Of a DNA stretch of 64,000 nt, positions 42,621 to 50,136 are shown in pieces. The stretch is from SIG701 sp045577175. Lineage in GTDB: Bacteria; Bacillota; Clostridia; Oscillospirales; CAG-272. The notes beneath the pieces were generated by a model. The model ran no database searches and was not told where the DNA came from. It saw only the letters and a program-made list of their open reading frames with translations. The number at the start of each line of letters is the position of its first letter. Within the stretch, counting starts at the first letter, position 1. The position numbers were made by a program, and so were the translations under genes. The stretch covers positions 51,377-115,376 of the forward strand of contig JAZNHT010000023.1 of NCBI GenBank assembly GCA_045577175.1. Direction: 5' to 3'.

Positions 42621-43979
42621 TCATGCAAAAATATCGTTAAGCTGATAAATACGGTTCGAGCCGTTGCTGACGACGATAACCGTATCTCCCGGCATAAATG
42701 CGGAATTACCGTCGGGAATAACTGTGGTCTTCCCGTGGGTGATCGCCGCGATCAGCACGTTCTTCCTCAGTTTGAAATTCCGCAAAGGCTCGCCTGCATG
42801 AAGCGTCTCCTTATCCACGCGGAATTCGATCGCCTCCGCTTTTCCGTCTGCGATAAAATGGACCGCTTTTGCCGCGCCGGTCTGATTGCGCATCGCACGG
42901 ACATATCGGACAATACTGCTGCAGCAAAGATCCTTTGGGCTGATAATACTGCCAAGGGGGAGACTGTCGAGCATACGGCTGTCCTCCACACGACCGATTT
43001 TCGTAATAATCTGCGGTACACCGTGGCTGTGCGCGAACAGAGAAATCACCATATTGACCTCATCCATGCCGGTCAGCGATACGACCGCGTCAAACGTTGT
43101 GAGTCCTTCACTCTCGAGCATAGGCTGACTGCTTGCATCCCCGGCTACAATATTTGCAGTCGGAAGCAAAGCAGCAAGCAGCACACAACGGGCACGGTCC
43201 TTCTCGATAATTTTCACATCAATGCCGTTCTTCTCGAGCTGGTCGGCAAGGTAAAAGCTCGTCCTGCCGCCGCCGCTGATAAGCACGTTGCGAACCTTCC
43301 GTTTCAAAATACCCAGATTCTTCATCAGAACGCTGAGGTTATTCATCGGAGCTGTAACGAAGATGCGATCTCCCTCTTTCAGGACAAAATCACCTGCGGG
43401 GGTGATGACCTCACCGCCGCGAAGGACGGCACAGATCAGTATTTTGCAACGAACGATCTCACTGACACGGCAGAGCGGAACGTCGCAAAGCTTACTTCCC
43501 TCCTCAATGCGAAGCTCGGCAATCTCGACCTTGCCTTTAGCGAACGTGTCGAGCTTCAGAAAACCGGGATATTTGAGCAGTCGCTCAATCTCCGCCGCCG
43601 CCTGCTTTTCGGGATTGACCGTCATGGACAATGCAAAAACATCGCGCATTTCGTAAATCTGATCGGAATATTCGGGATTGCGCACACGGGCAATCGTGTG
43701 CAGCTTCGGATTGAGGCTGTGCGCGGTGACACACGCAAGGAGATTGACCTCGTCCGTGCCCGTAACCGCGATCAGAAGATCCGCCGTTTCGACACCTGCC
43801 TGGATCAGGGTTTCCTTCACGGCGCAATTACCAGAAACAGTCATGACGTCGTACTGTTGGAGTCCCTCCTCAAGCACCTCGGGATCGCTGTCGATGAGCG
43901 TGAGATTATATCCCTCCGAGGAAAGCTGACGCGCAAGCGTCGCGCCGACCTTACCGTGTCCCGCTATCAAAATTTTCAT
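42621..43979 (-). CDS. trkA: Trk system K+ uptake regulatory protein TrkA
   Basis: 452 aa with two tandem RCK modules. The first Rossmann motif is ILIAGHGKVGATLARQLS with LIDSDPEVLEE; the second is VLISGGGRTSFYLADQLEK with IIEKDRARC. RCK_C domains follow each (LRIEEGSKLCDVPLCRVS and RVDKETLHAGEPLRNFKL). The second GxGxxxx loop is GGGRTS, slightly atypical. It is the first gene of the operon, behind a consensus sigma-A promoter. It partners TrkH, the next gene. Confidence 0.94.
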   Translation of the reverse strand: MKILIAGHGKVGATLARQLSSEGYNLTLIDSDPEVLEEGLQQYDVMTVSGNCAVKETLIQAGVETADLLIAVTGTDEVNLLACVTAHSLNPKLHTIARVRNPEYSDQIYEMRDVFALSMTVNPEKQAAAEIERLLKYPGFLKLDTFAKGKVEIAELRIEEGSKLCDVPLCRVSEIVRCKILICAVLRGGEVITPAGDFVLKEGDRIFVTAPMNNLSVLMKNLGILKRKVRNVLISGGGRTSFYLADQLEKNGIDVKIIEKDRARCVLLAALLPTANIVAGDASSQPMLESEGLTTFDAVVSLTGMDEVNMVISLFAHSHGVPQIITKIGRVEDSRMLDSLPLGSIISPKDLCCSSIVRYVRAMRNQTGAAKAVHFIADGKAEAIEFRVDKETLHAGEPLRNFKLRKNVLIAAITHGKTTVIPDGNSAFMPGDTVIVVSNGSNRIYQLNDIFA

Positions 43980-44020
43980 AAAGCACCGCCTGTCATTGCA
44001 TTGTATAAAATTTTATATTT

Positions 44021-44049
44021 ATTATAGTACTTTTACAGCGAAATGTCAA
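44021..44049 (-). promoter_or_regulatory. Consensus sigma-A promoter of the K+ uptake operon
   Basis: On minus: perfect TTGACA (44049-44044), 17-bp spacer, perfect TATAAT (44026-44021). No riboswitch-like structure is visible in the 41-nt gap to trkA. Confidence 0.92.
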
Positions 44050-44055
44050 GAAGGG

Positions 44056-44091
44056 CAAAAAGAAAGCCGGACACCCGTACAGGTGCCCGGC
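44056..44091 (-). terminator. Terminator after the ABM gene
   Basis: On minus: stem GCCGGGCACC / GGTGTCCGGC (one G-T), loop TGTACG, tail TTTCTTTTT. Confidence 0.88.
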
Positions 44092-44137
44092 GGTTCGGTT
44101 GTCTCCTTTCGGCACGGGAGGCACAGCTACTCCTGCC

Positions 44138-44431
44138 TCAATCAAACGCGATCGGTGTGGTTTTGATGCTCCGTCTCGGCTCTGCCATCATCGGTGCGAC
44201 CGTATCGCGCCATTTTGCATAGTGCGCGGTTTCCTTATGTGCCGCGGCACCTGCCGCATCGGCATAGACCTCGCACAGGATGAATTTCGTCGGATCGCTG
44301 TCATCTCTGAGAACGTCAAAGCGAATATTCGCCGGCTCCTTGCGCGAATTTCTGTGGTTCTCCAGCGTTGCCTCGATGAAGGCATCCACGCACTCGGGCT
44401 TTACGCTTACAAAAACAATGGTATCAATCAT
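44138..44431 (-). CDS. Antibiotic biosynthesis monooxygenase (ABM)-domain protein, YgiN/LsrG-like
   Basis: 97 aa, dimeric ferredoxin-like ABM fold: TIVFVSVKPECVDAFIEATL, HRNSRKEPANIRFDVLRD, TKFILCEVYADAAGAAAHKE and AHYAKWRDTVAPMM. The group includes quinol monooxygenases and autoinducer-2 degrading LsrG. It lies 2 bp after the VOC gene. The last part of the unit ends in a strong terminator. Confidence 0.85.
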   Translation of the reverse strand: MIDTIVFVSVKPECVDAFIEATLENHRNSRKEPANIRFDVLRDDSDPTKFILCEVYADAAGAAAHKETAHYAKWRDTVAPMMAEPRRSIKTTPIAFD

Positions 44432-44433
44432 GT

Positions 44434-44862
44434 TTATACCTCCAACGGATTTGCTTCGAGAATACGGATAAATTCCATCTCCGCACCGCCCGGTGAGCGG
44501 ACGAATGCGCAGTTGAGCGTGAGCGCAACGGGCGCAGAGGGAACGGGACGCACAGCAGGCTCCATAATCGACTGAGCACCTGCCGCCATCGCGCGGTTGT
44601 ATGCGGCTTCCACGTCCTCGACGTGGAAAGCAAAGTGGATATAGCGCGCGTTTGCCTGCTCCTCGTCCGAGCCGAGCGAAAACAGCTCGATCATACCGCC
44701 GCTGCCGATCTCGAAAAGCTCGATCTGCTTTTCGCCCTTGTTCCAGGCAACGTATGGCTTCAGCCCGAGTCCCTCGGTAAGGAAGCGACGCTCCGCTTCA
44801 AAATCCTTTACGCTGAGTGCGATGTGATGAAATCCCATACCGGGAATGCGATCGTTTGCCAT
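44434..44862 (-). CDS. VOC (glyoxalase/bleomycin resistance) family protein
   Basis: 142 aa, two beta-alpha-beta-beta-beta modules. Putative metal residues are His in GFHHIALSVKDFE, Glu in GGMIELFSLG, His in YIHFAFHVEDVE and Glu in GAEMEFIRI, consistent with a glyoxalase-type metal centre. The substrate is unknown. ATG 44862 follows GGAGG by 8 nt. It lies 45 bp after lexA with no terminator between, so it may belong to the lexA transcript. Confidence 0.85.
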   Translation of the reverse strand: MANDRIPGMGFHHIALSVKDFEAERRFLTEGLGLKPYVAWNKGEKQIELFEIGSGGMIELFSLGSDEEQANARYIHFAFHVEDVEAAYNRAMAAGAQSIMEPAVRPVPSAPVALTLNCAFVRSPGGAEMEFIRILEANPLEV

Positions 44863-44907
44863 GATATTTTCCTCCGAACAGATCAAATCGTATTTATCAG
44901 TTAAGAA

Positions 44908-45519
44908 TTACGCATAATAACGCATCGAGGATACGACACGCCCGAGAATATCGACACGGTCAACAATGATCGGCTGCATGGATGCGTTTTCAGGCTGGAG
45001 GCGGTAGTGTCCGTCCTCCTTATAAAAACGCTTGACGGTCGCCTCGTCCTCGATCATTGCAACGACAATGTCCCCGTTTTCCGCCACCGACTGCTTCTCC
45101 ACAATGACGAGATCCCCGTCTAGGATGCCTGCGTCAATCATGCTCGTGCCGCTGACGCGGAGTGCAAACAAAGCCTCTGCCCGTGAGCGTCCGCTTGCCG
45201 TCGGAAAGACGACGTACCCATCGTAATTTTCCGTTGCAAGAATCGGCTGACCGGCGGTGACGCGTCCGACAATCGGGATACGGATGCTGAAAGCGGGCGG
45301 AATATACCCTGCGCCGAGGCGCAAGGTGCGGCTCTTCCCTTCCTCTTTGGAAAGGAGCCCCTTTTCTCTGAGTCTTTGCAGATAGGTATGTACGGTGGAT
45401 GTGCTCTTGATATTCAGCGCGGTTTTAATATCGCGGACGGAGGGCGAGTACCCCTCCTTCTCCCAAGTCGCGGCGATATAGTCAAGGATTTCGCGTTCGC
45501 GTTCCGATGCGTTTTCCAT
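44908..45519 (-). CDS. lexA: LexA repressor
   Basis: 203 aa. The N-terminal winged helix (SPSVRDIKTALNIKSTSTVH) binds SOS boxes. The C-terminal S24 peptidase domain has the self-cleavage site Ala89-Gly90 (GRVTAGQP), nucleophile Ser126 (VSGTSMIDAG) and Lys163 (EATVKRFY). RecA-stimulated self-cleavage derepresses SOS genes. AGGAG lies 8 nt before the ATG. Two candidate LexA operators flank its promoter, indicating autoregulation. Confidence 0.96.
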   Translation of the reverse strand: MENASEREREILDYIAATWEKEGYSPSVRDIKTALNIKSTSTVHTYLQRLREKGLLSKEEGKSRTLRLGAGYIPPAFSIRIPIVGRVTAGQPILATENYDGYVVFPTASGRSRAEALFALRVSGTSMIDAGILDGDLVIVEKQSVAENGDIVVAMIEDEATVKRFYKEDGHYRLQPENASMQPIIVDRVDILGRVVSSMRYYA

Positions 45520-45543
45520 AATCCGTCTCCTGTATCAAAAAAT

Positions 45544-45557
45544 CGAAAATTTGTTCT
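45544..45557 (-). promoter_or_regulatory. Second, weaker LexA operator candidate
   Basis: On plus: CGAAAATTTGTTCT. It matches CGAACNNNNGTTYN with the fifth base changed, and lies just downstream of the lexA -10, between it and the start codon. Confidence 0.45.
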
Positions 45558-45563
45558 GCTACC

Positions 45564-45592
45564 ATTATACCACACAAATGCACCAAAGTCAA
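45564..45592 (-). promoter_or_regulatory. Sigma-A promoter of lexA
   Basis: On minus: TTGACT (45592-45587), 17-bp spacer, TATAAT (45569-45564). Confidence 0.85.
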
Positions 45593-45603
45593 ACAAAAGT
45601 TCG
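45590..45603 (-). promoter_or_regulatory. LexA operator (Cheo box)
   Basis: On minus: CGAACTTTTGTTTG, fitting the Gram-positive SOS box CGAAC-N4-GTTYG. It overlaps the -35 hexamer of the lexA promoter by 3 bp. Confidence 0.75.
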
Positions 45604-45710
45604 TTTTTTTCGAAAAAGAATTGCACCGTGCCACAATATGCAAAACAGGCACCATCTGAGCCAAATCTTTATGAAGAAACTGTAAAAAACGAAGAAAAAC
45701 AAAAAAATGC

Positions 45711-45771
45711 TTGCAATTTATGTGAAATAGGTATATAATGTAACATAGAAAAATTTGTGTTTTTCTTATGT
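45711..45771 (+). promoter_or_regulatory. pckG promoter and 5' leader hairpin
   Basis: TTGCAA (45711-45716), 17-bp spacer, TATAAT (45734-45739). The mRNA would begin with a hairpin: ACATA-GAAAAA (45743-45753) pairs with TTTTTC-T-TATGT (45760-45771) with one bulged T and a 6-nt loop, leaving the AGGAG site free. Confidence 0.7.
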
Positions 45772-45804
45772 AAAAAAATCAAAATTTTATACAGGAGTGT
45801 TCCC

Positions 45805-47583
45805 ATGACCAACAACAAGCACATCTTAAGCTGGATCGACGAAATGGCCGCTCTCACGCAGCCCGACAAGATCGTCTGGATCGACGGCTCCGACGAGCAG
45901 ACCGACGCTTTGCGCGCCGAGGCTTGCTCCACCGGCGAGATCGTCAAGCTGAACGAAGAGCTGCTCCCGAACTGCTATCTCCACCGCACCGCCGTCAACG
46001 ACGTTGCACGCGTGGAAGGCAGAACGTTCATCTGCACTTCCAAGAAAGAAGATGCAGGCAACATCAACAACTGGATGGCTCCCGCTGAATGCTACGAGAA
46101 GCTCTCCAAGCTCTACAAGGGCTCCATGAAGGGCAGAACGATGTACGTTATCCCCTACGCAATGGGTCAGGTAGGCTCCGATTTCGCAAAATACGGCATC
46201 GAGCTGACCGACTCCATCTACGTCGTTCTGAACATGCTGATTATGACCCGTGCGGGCAAGCACGTTCTGGACGCGATGGGTGACGATGCAGGCTTCATCA
46301 AGGGTCTGCACGCAAAGGCCGATCTTGACGAGGAGAACCGCTACATCTGCCACTTCCCCGAGGACAACACGATCTGGTCCGTTAACTCCGGCTACGGCGG
46401 AAACGTTCTGCTCGGCAAGAAGTGCTTCGCTCTGCGTATCGCTTCCTTCCTCGGCCGCAACGAGGGATGGATGGCTGAGCACATGCTCATCCTCGGTATC
46501 GAAACGCCGAACGGTGAGACGAAGTACGTCAGCGCCGCATTCCCCTCTGCCTGCGGTAAGACGAACCTCGCTATGCTGATTCCGCCGGAGGTTTACAAGA
46601 AGCAGGGATACAAGGTATGGTGCGTCGGTGACGACATCGCATGGCTGCGCGTCGGCAAGGACGGCGGTCTGTGGGCTGTCAACCCCGAGAACGGTTTCTT
46701 CGGCGTTGCCCCCGGCACGAACGAGAAATCCAATCCGAACGCTCTCCACACCGCACAGCGTGACACGATCTTCACGAACGTTGTGCACGATCTCGACAAC
46801 AACACCGTTTGGTGGGAAGGTCTCAACGACAACCCGCCGAAGAATGCAATCGACTGGAAGGGCAATCCCTGGGATTACACCAAGTACGACAAGAAGGATA
46901 AATCCACCTGCGGTGCACATCCGAACTCCCGCTTCACCGCAAGCGCGGCGAACTGCCCCTGCATCTCCGATAAATTTGACGATCCGGCAGGTGTGCCGAT
47001 CTCCGCAATCATCTTCGGCGGCAGACGTGCAAAGACGGCTCCGCTGGTTTACCAGTCCTTCGGCTGGCAGCACGGTACGTTCGTAGGCTCCATCATGGCG
47101 TCCGAGACGACCGCAGCAGCCGCAGGCGCTGTCGGCGTAGTCCGCCGCGATCCGATGGCTATGCGCCCGTTCGTCGGCTACAACATGGGTGACTACTTCG
47201 CACACTGGCTCGCTATGGGCGACAAGATCCCGAACGCTCCGAAGATCTTCCACGTCAACTGGTTCCGCACCGATGACGAAGGTCACTTCATCTGGCCGGG
47301 ATTCGGCGACAACATGCGCGTGCTGATGTGGATCCTCGCTCGCTGCGAAGGCAAGGTTGACGCTGTTGAGACCGCAATCGGTTACGTTCCGAAGGCGGAG
47401 GACATCAACATTGACGGTCTGGACGGTGTTACGATCGACACCATCCGCGACCTCCTCTCCGTTGACACCGCAAGCTGGAAAGAGGACATCGCAAACATCA
47501 AGGAGTTCTATGAGCTCGTCGGTGATCGCGTTCCTGCTGCGTTGCACGAAGAGCTTGCTGCTCTTGAGGCTCGTCTGGGCTGA
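45805..47583 (+). CDS. pckG: Phosphoenolpyruvate carboxykinase (GTP)
   Basis: 592 aa, typical of the GTP-dependent class. Motifs: FPSACGKTNLAMLIPPEV (kinase loop with the reactive Cys), VGDDIAWLRVGKDGGLWAVN, ENGFFGVAPGTNEKSNPN, a metal/PEP site in FGGRRAKTAPLVYQSFGWQH, and GYNMGDYFAHWLAMG. It converts oxaloacetate and GTP to PEP, CO2 and GDP, or the reverse in fermenters making succinate or propionate. ATG 45805 has AGGAG 8 nt upstream. It is monocistronic between a strong promoter and terminator. Codon use is more biased than its neighbours (AAG, AAC, CTC), suggesting high expression. Confidence 0.96.
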   Translation: MTNNKHILSWIDEMAALTQPDKIVWIDGSDEQTDALRAEACSTGEIVKLNEELLPNCYLHRTAVNDVARVEGRTFICTSKKEDAGNINNWMAPAECYEKLSKLYKGSMKGRTMYVIPYAMGQVGSDFAKYGIELTDSIYVVLNMLIMTRAGKHVLDAMGDDAGFIKGLHAKADLDEENRYICHFPEDNTIWSVNSGYGGNVLLGKKCFALRIASFLGRNEGWMAEHMLILGIETPNGETKYVSAAFPSACGKTNLAMLIPPEVYKKQGYKVWCVGDDIAWLRVGKDGGLWAVNPENGFFGVAPGTNEKSNPNALHTAQRDTIFTNVVHDLDNNTVWWEGLNDNPPKNAIDWKGNPWDYTKYDKKDKSTCGAHPNSRFTASAANCPCISDKFDDPAGVPISAIIFGGRRAKTAPLVYQSFGWQHGTFVGSIMASETTAAAAGAVGVVRRDPMAMRPFVGYNMGDYFAHWLAMGDKIPNAPKIFHVNWFRTDDEGHFIWPGFGDNMRVLMWILARCEGKVDAVETAIGYVPKAEDINIDGLDGVTIDTIRDLLSVDTASWKEDIANIKEFYELVGDRVPAALHEELAALEARLG

Positions 47584-47594
47584 TAAAAAAACGA

Positions 47595-47626
47595 AAGGCA
47601 TTACCGTTTCGGTAGTGCCTTTTTTA
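47595..47626 (+). terminator. Terminator of pckG
   Basis: 12-bp stem AAGGCATTACCG / CGGTAGTGCCTT (one T-G), TTT loop, long T-tract. Confidence 0.9.
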
Positions 47627-47636
47627 TTTTTCCCTC

Positions 47637-47665
47637 TTGACATTTGCTTTTGAACGTGGTAAAAT
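47637..47665 (+). promoter_or_regulatory. Sigma-A promoter of the TetR-ABC operon
   Basis: TTGACA (47637-47642), 17-bp spacer, TAAAAT (47660-47665). Confidence 0.85.
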
Positions 47666-47676
47666 AACAATTGATA

Positions 47677-47692
47677 TATAACAAGCGTTATA
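47677..47692 (+). promoter_or_regulatory. Candidate TetR-family operator
   Basis: Inverted repeat TATAAC-AAGC-GTTATA between the -10 box and the AGGAGG site. It is ideally placed for autorepression by the downstream TetR protein. Confidence 0.55.
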
Positions 47693-47704
47693 CAGGAGGT
47701 TCCA

Positions 47705-48259
47705 ATGCCGCCTAAAACAAAGATTACAAAAGACAATATCATCGAGGCCGCCGTGCAAACTGTCCGTGAAAGCGGTGCCGATGCGCTGAACGCACGGGAT
47801 CTTGCCGAAAGGCTCGGATGCTCTACCCAACCGATTTTTTCAAACTTCACATCCATGAATGAGCTGCGTCTTGCCGTTGTGGCAGAGGCCGACCGACTCT
47901 ATGAGGCAATGTGCCGCCGCGAAACGGAAAGCGGAAAATATCCGCCGTACAAAGCGAGCGGTATGGCATATATCCGCTTTGCGGCGGAGGAGAAGGAGCT
48001 GTTCAAGCTCCTCTATATGCGTGACAGACGGGAGGAACCAATCCCCACGGAAGCCGATGCGCGCCTGACCTCCACCGTCTGCGCTGCCACCGGATTGGAA
48101 AAGACGAAGGCAGAGCTGTTTCATCTGGAAATGTGGGCGTTTGTGCACGGCATTGCCGTCATGATCGCCACGAATTACTTGCCGCTGGAATGGGAAATGA
48201 TCAGCAATATGCTGACAGACGCATACCAGGGACTGAAATCCCGTTTTACAAAGGAGTAA
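47705..48259 (+). CDS. TetR/AcrR-family transcriptional regulator
   Basis: 184 aa. The N-terminal HTH is KDNIIEAAVQTVRESG, LNARDLAERLGCSTQPIFSN and FTSMNELRLAV. The C-terminal TetR_C_33-like ligand domain has RFAAEEKELFKLLYMRDR and GIAVMIATNYLPL. It probably represses its own operon through the inverted repeat at 47677-47692. It is followed 2 bp later by an ABC-2 exporter, so a drug or lipid inducer is likely. Confidence 0.92.
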   Translation: MPPKTKITKDNIIEAAVQTVRESGADALNARDLAERLGCSTQPIFSNFTSMNELRLAVVAEADRLYEAMCRRETESGKYPPYKASGMAYIRFAAEEKELFKLLYMRDRREEPIPTEADARLTSTVCAATGLEKTKAELFHLEMWAFVHGIAVMIATNYLPLEWEMISNMLTDAYQGLKSRFTKE

Positions 48260-48261
48260 CT

Positions 48262-48990
48262 ATGGACGCTATACGCATAGAATCACTGACAAAAAAATAC
48301 AAGGATACAACCGCCGTGGACGGTCTTTCCCTCTCCGTAAAGGAAGGAGAGCTTCTCTCCCTGCTCGGAGTCAACGGCGCGGGAAAGACGACAACGATCC
48401 GTATGCTTGCGACGCTCTGCAAACCGACGGAGGGAGATGCCTTTTTGCTTGGAAAAAGCATCCTGCGCGACGCAAATGAGGTAAAGAAAATCATTGCGGT
48501 ATCTCCGCAGGAGAGCGCAATTGCCGCAGGGCTGACCGTGCGCGAAAATCTTGCCCTGATCGCAGGCGCACACGGATTTTCCAAAGAGAAAACGCTCGAA
48601 AAGACCGCCGAAATGTGCGAAACATTTGCCCTCTCTGCTGTCATGGATAAAAAAGCCGGCAAGCTGTCAGGAGGTTTTCAGAGACGGCTCAGCATCGCGA
48701 TGGCGCTCATAAGCGAGCCGCAAATTCTCTTTCTCGACGAGCCGACGCTCGGATTGGACGTACTCTCGCGCAGTGATCTGTGGGACACAATCCGCGCCCT
48801 CAAGGGGAAAGTAACGATCATTCTGACGACGCACTACATGGAGGAGGCGGAAGCGCTCTCCGACCGTGTCGCGATCATGAAGGACGGGTGGCTGCTCATC
48901 ACGGGGACGGCTGAAGAAATCAAAAACACAGCGGGCACGGACAAATTTGAGGACGCGTTCATCCGCATCGTAAAGGGGGATCTGAAATGA
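48262..48990 (+). CDS. ABC-2 type exporter, ATP-binding subunit (DrrA-like)
   Basis: 242 aa. Walker A GVNGAGKTTTIRML, signature LSGGFQRRLSIAMAL, Walker B ILFLDEPTLGLD, switch His in LTTHYMEEAEALSDRV. ATG 48262 follows AAAGGAG 6 nt upstream; a longer frame runs back into the TetR gene and is rejected. The stop overlaps the permease start by 4 nt (ATGA). It powers the multidrug- or lipid-type exporter encoded next. Confidence 0.94.
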   Translation: MDAIRIESLTKKYKDTTAVDGLSLSVKEGELLSLLGVNGAGKTTTIRMLATLCKPTEGDAFLLGKSILRDANEVKKIIAVSPQESAIAAGLTVRENLALIAGAHGFSKEKTLEKTAEMCETFALSAVMDKKAGKLSGGFQRRLSIAMALISEPQILFLDEPTLGLDVLSRSDLWDTIRALKGKVTIILTTHYMEEAEALSDRVAIMKDGWLLITGTAEEIKNTAGTDKFEDAFIRIVKGDLK

Positions 48991-49715
48991 GATTACGGAC
49001 GTTTTCCATCCGGTGTGCAAAAGAACTTTTGCGCGATCCTTTGAATCTCGCATTCGGGCTTGGATTCCCTGTCGTTCTTCTGCTTCTCCTTACTGCTATT
49101 CAGGCAAATGTGCCCGTGCCGCTTTTTGAGATCGCCCATCTGACACCGGGTGTGTGCATATTCGGGCTTTCGTTTATCACACTGTTTTCCGCTACAATCA
49201 TTGCCAAGGACAGAAAAAGCGCCCTTCTGGAACGGCTCTACACAACGCCGATGCGCGCTTCCGATTTCATTCTCGGCTATACGCTGCCCCTTTTGCCGAT
49301 CTCGTTCGGGCAGTGCGTCATCACCTATGCGGTTGCCCTCGTGCTCGGACTTCCCTTCCACGTAAATATTTTGTATGCCGCTTTGTTCATTCTGCCCGTT
49401 TCGCTTCTGTTCATCTCGCTCGGACTTTTGTGCGGCAGTATATTCACGGATAAGCAGGTCGGCGGCATCTGCGGCGCACTTCTGACGAATCTGACGGCGT
49501 GGCTCTCCGGCACATGGTTTGATCTTGAGCTTGTCGGAGGAACGTTCCGAAAAATCGCCTATGCCCTGCCGTTTGTGCACGCGGTCGAATTGGAGCGAGC
49601 CGTACTGATCGGCAATTTCGGCGGCATTTTCCCGCACCTGTGGTGGGTGCTCGGATACAGTGCGGTGCTTACGCTTACAGCGATTCTCCTCTTTCTGAGA
49701 CAAATGAAAAAATAA
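48987..49715 (+). CDS. ABC-2 type exporter, permease subunit (DrrB-like)
   Basis: 242 aa with six transmembrane helices. The ABC-2 signature region is RKSALLERLYTTPMRASDFI, followed by GYTLPLLPISFGQCVITYAV. The CLGLLCGSIF-like and LTAWLSGTWFDLEL segments are typical. It forms the membrane part of the exporter with the overlapping ATPase gene. No terminator directly follows, but the palindromic element at 49763-49910 contains a terminator-like hairpin. Confidence 0.92.
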   Translation: MRLRTFSIRCAKELLRDPLNLAFGLGFPVVLLLLLTAIQANVPVPLFEIAHLTPGVCIFGLSFITLFSATIIAKDRKSALLERLYTTPMRASDFILGYTLPLLPISFGQCVITYAVALVLGLPFHVNILYAALFILPVSLLFISLGLLCGSIFTDKQVGGICGALLTNLTAWLSGTWFDLELVGGTFRKIAYALPFVHAVELERAVLIGNFGGIFPHLWWVLGYSAVLTLTAILLFLRQMKK

Positions 49716-49762
49716 GGACTGCCTTCGGCTCTGCGTCTTTAACGGAGAATTCAATTTCATAA

Positions 49763-49910
49763 CATAGGGCGGGGGGCTTACTCCCGCCGCTTCGTTTTAA
49801 TAGTCTACATCGTAGGGGCGGATTCCATATCCGCCCTTTTTGTTGATTATTTCGGGAGCATATGGAATGCTCCCCTACGTTTTCGGTGGGAGTGCCCCCC
49901 GCCCTACGAT
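49763..49910. repeat. Nested palindromic repeat element (MITE-like), about 148 bp
   Basis: Noncoding gap of 421 bp (49716-50136). Outer arms 49763-49788 and 49885-49908 are near-perfect inverted copies (TAGGGCGGGGGGC...). Inner arms at 49811-49830 and 49860-49879 are also inverted (CGTAGGGG..ATTCCATAT, 18 of 20 positions). Each inner arm is itself a hairpin, for example GGGCGGAT-TCCAT-ATCCGCCC followed by TTTTT, which can terminate transcription. Such GTAGGGG palindromes are common in Clostridia. The rest of the gap (49911-50065) holds no ORF I trust. Confidence 0.7.
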
Positions 49911-50025
49911 GCGCCATTTCTCTGCCGATAGTGTGTAACCGACTGTGCGAGGACTGCCTCGCGCTATACTTGCCCCGGACGCGAGAGGCGGGAAATGCGT
50001 TATATTAAATCTCTTGCACTTCAAC

Positions 50026-50043
50026 CAACTTAACCATAAGTTG
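50026..50043 (+). promoter_or_regulatory. Inverted repeat upstream of the XRE gene
   Basis: CAACTT-AACCAT-AAGTTG, 23 bp before the -35 box; a candidate operator for the XRE regulator. Confidence 0.35.
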
Positions 50044-50065
50044 ATTTTATCCTAATATAGCGTTG

Positions 50066-50094
50066 TTGAATTAACTTCGTTCTCATGCTATACT
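50066..50094 (+). promoter_or_regulatory. Sigma-A promoter of the XRE gene
   Basis: TTGAAT (50066-50071), 17-bp spacer, TATACT (50089-50094). Confidence 0.75.
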
Positions 50095-50136
50095 TATATC
50101 CGTGAAGCGCATCACAATAAAAATTGGAGGTTTCTT

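Noticed and set aside
45826..47856. Large minus-strand frame opposite pckG
   Set aside because: pckG is an unmistakable, highly conserved enzyme; the reverse frame is an artefact of its strong codon bias.
49911..50065. Short ORFs between the first repeat element and the XRE promoter
   Set aside because: They are under 20 codons, without ribosome binding sites or conservation evidence.
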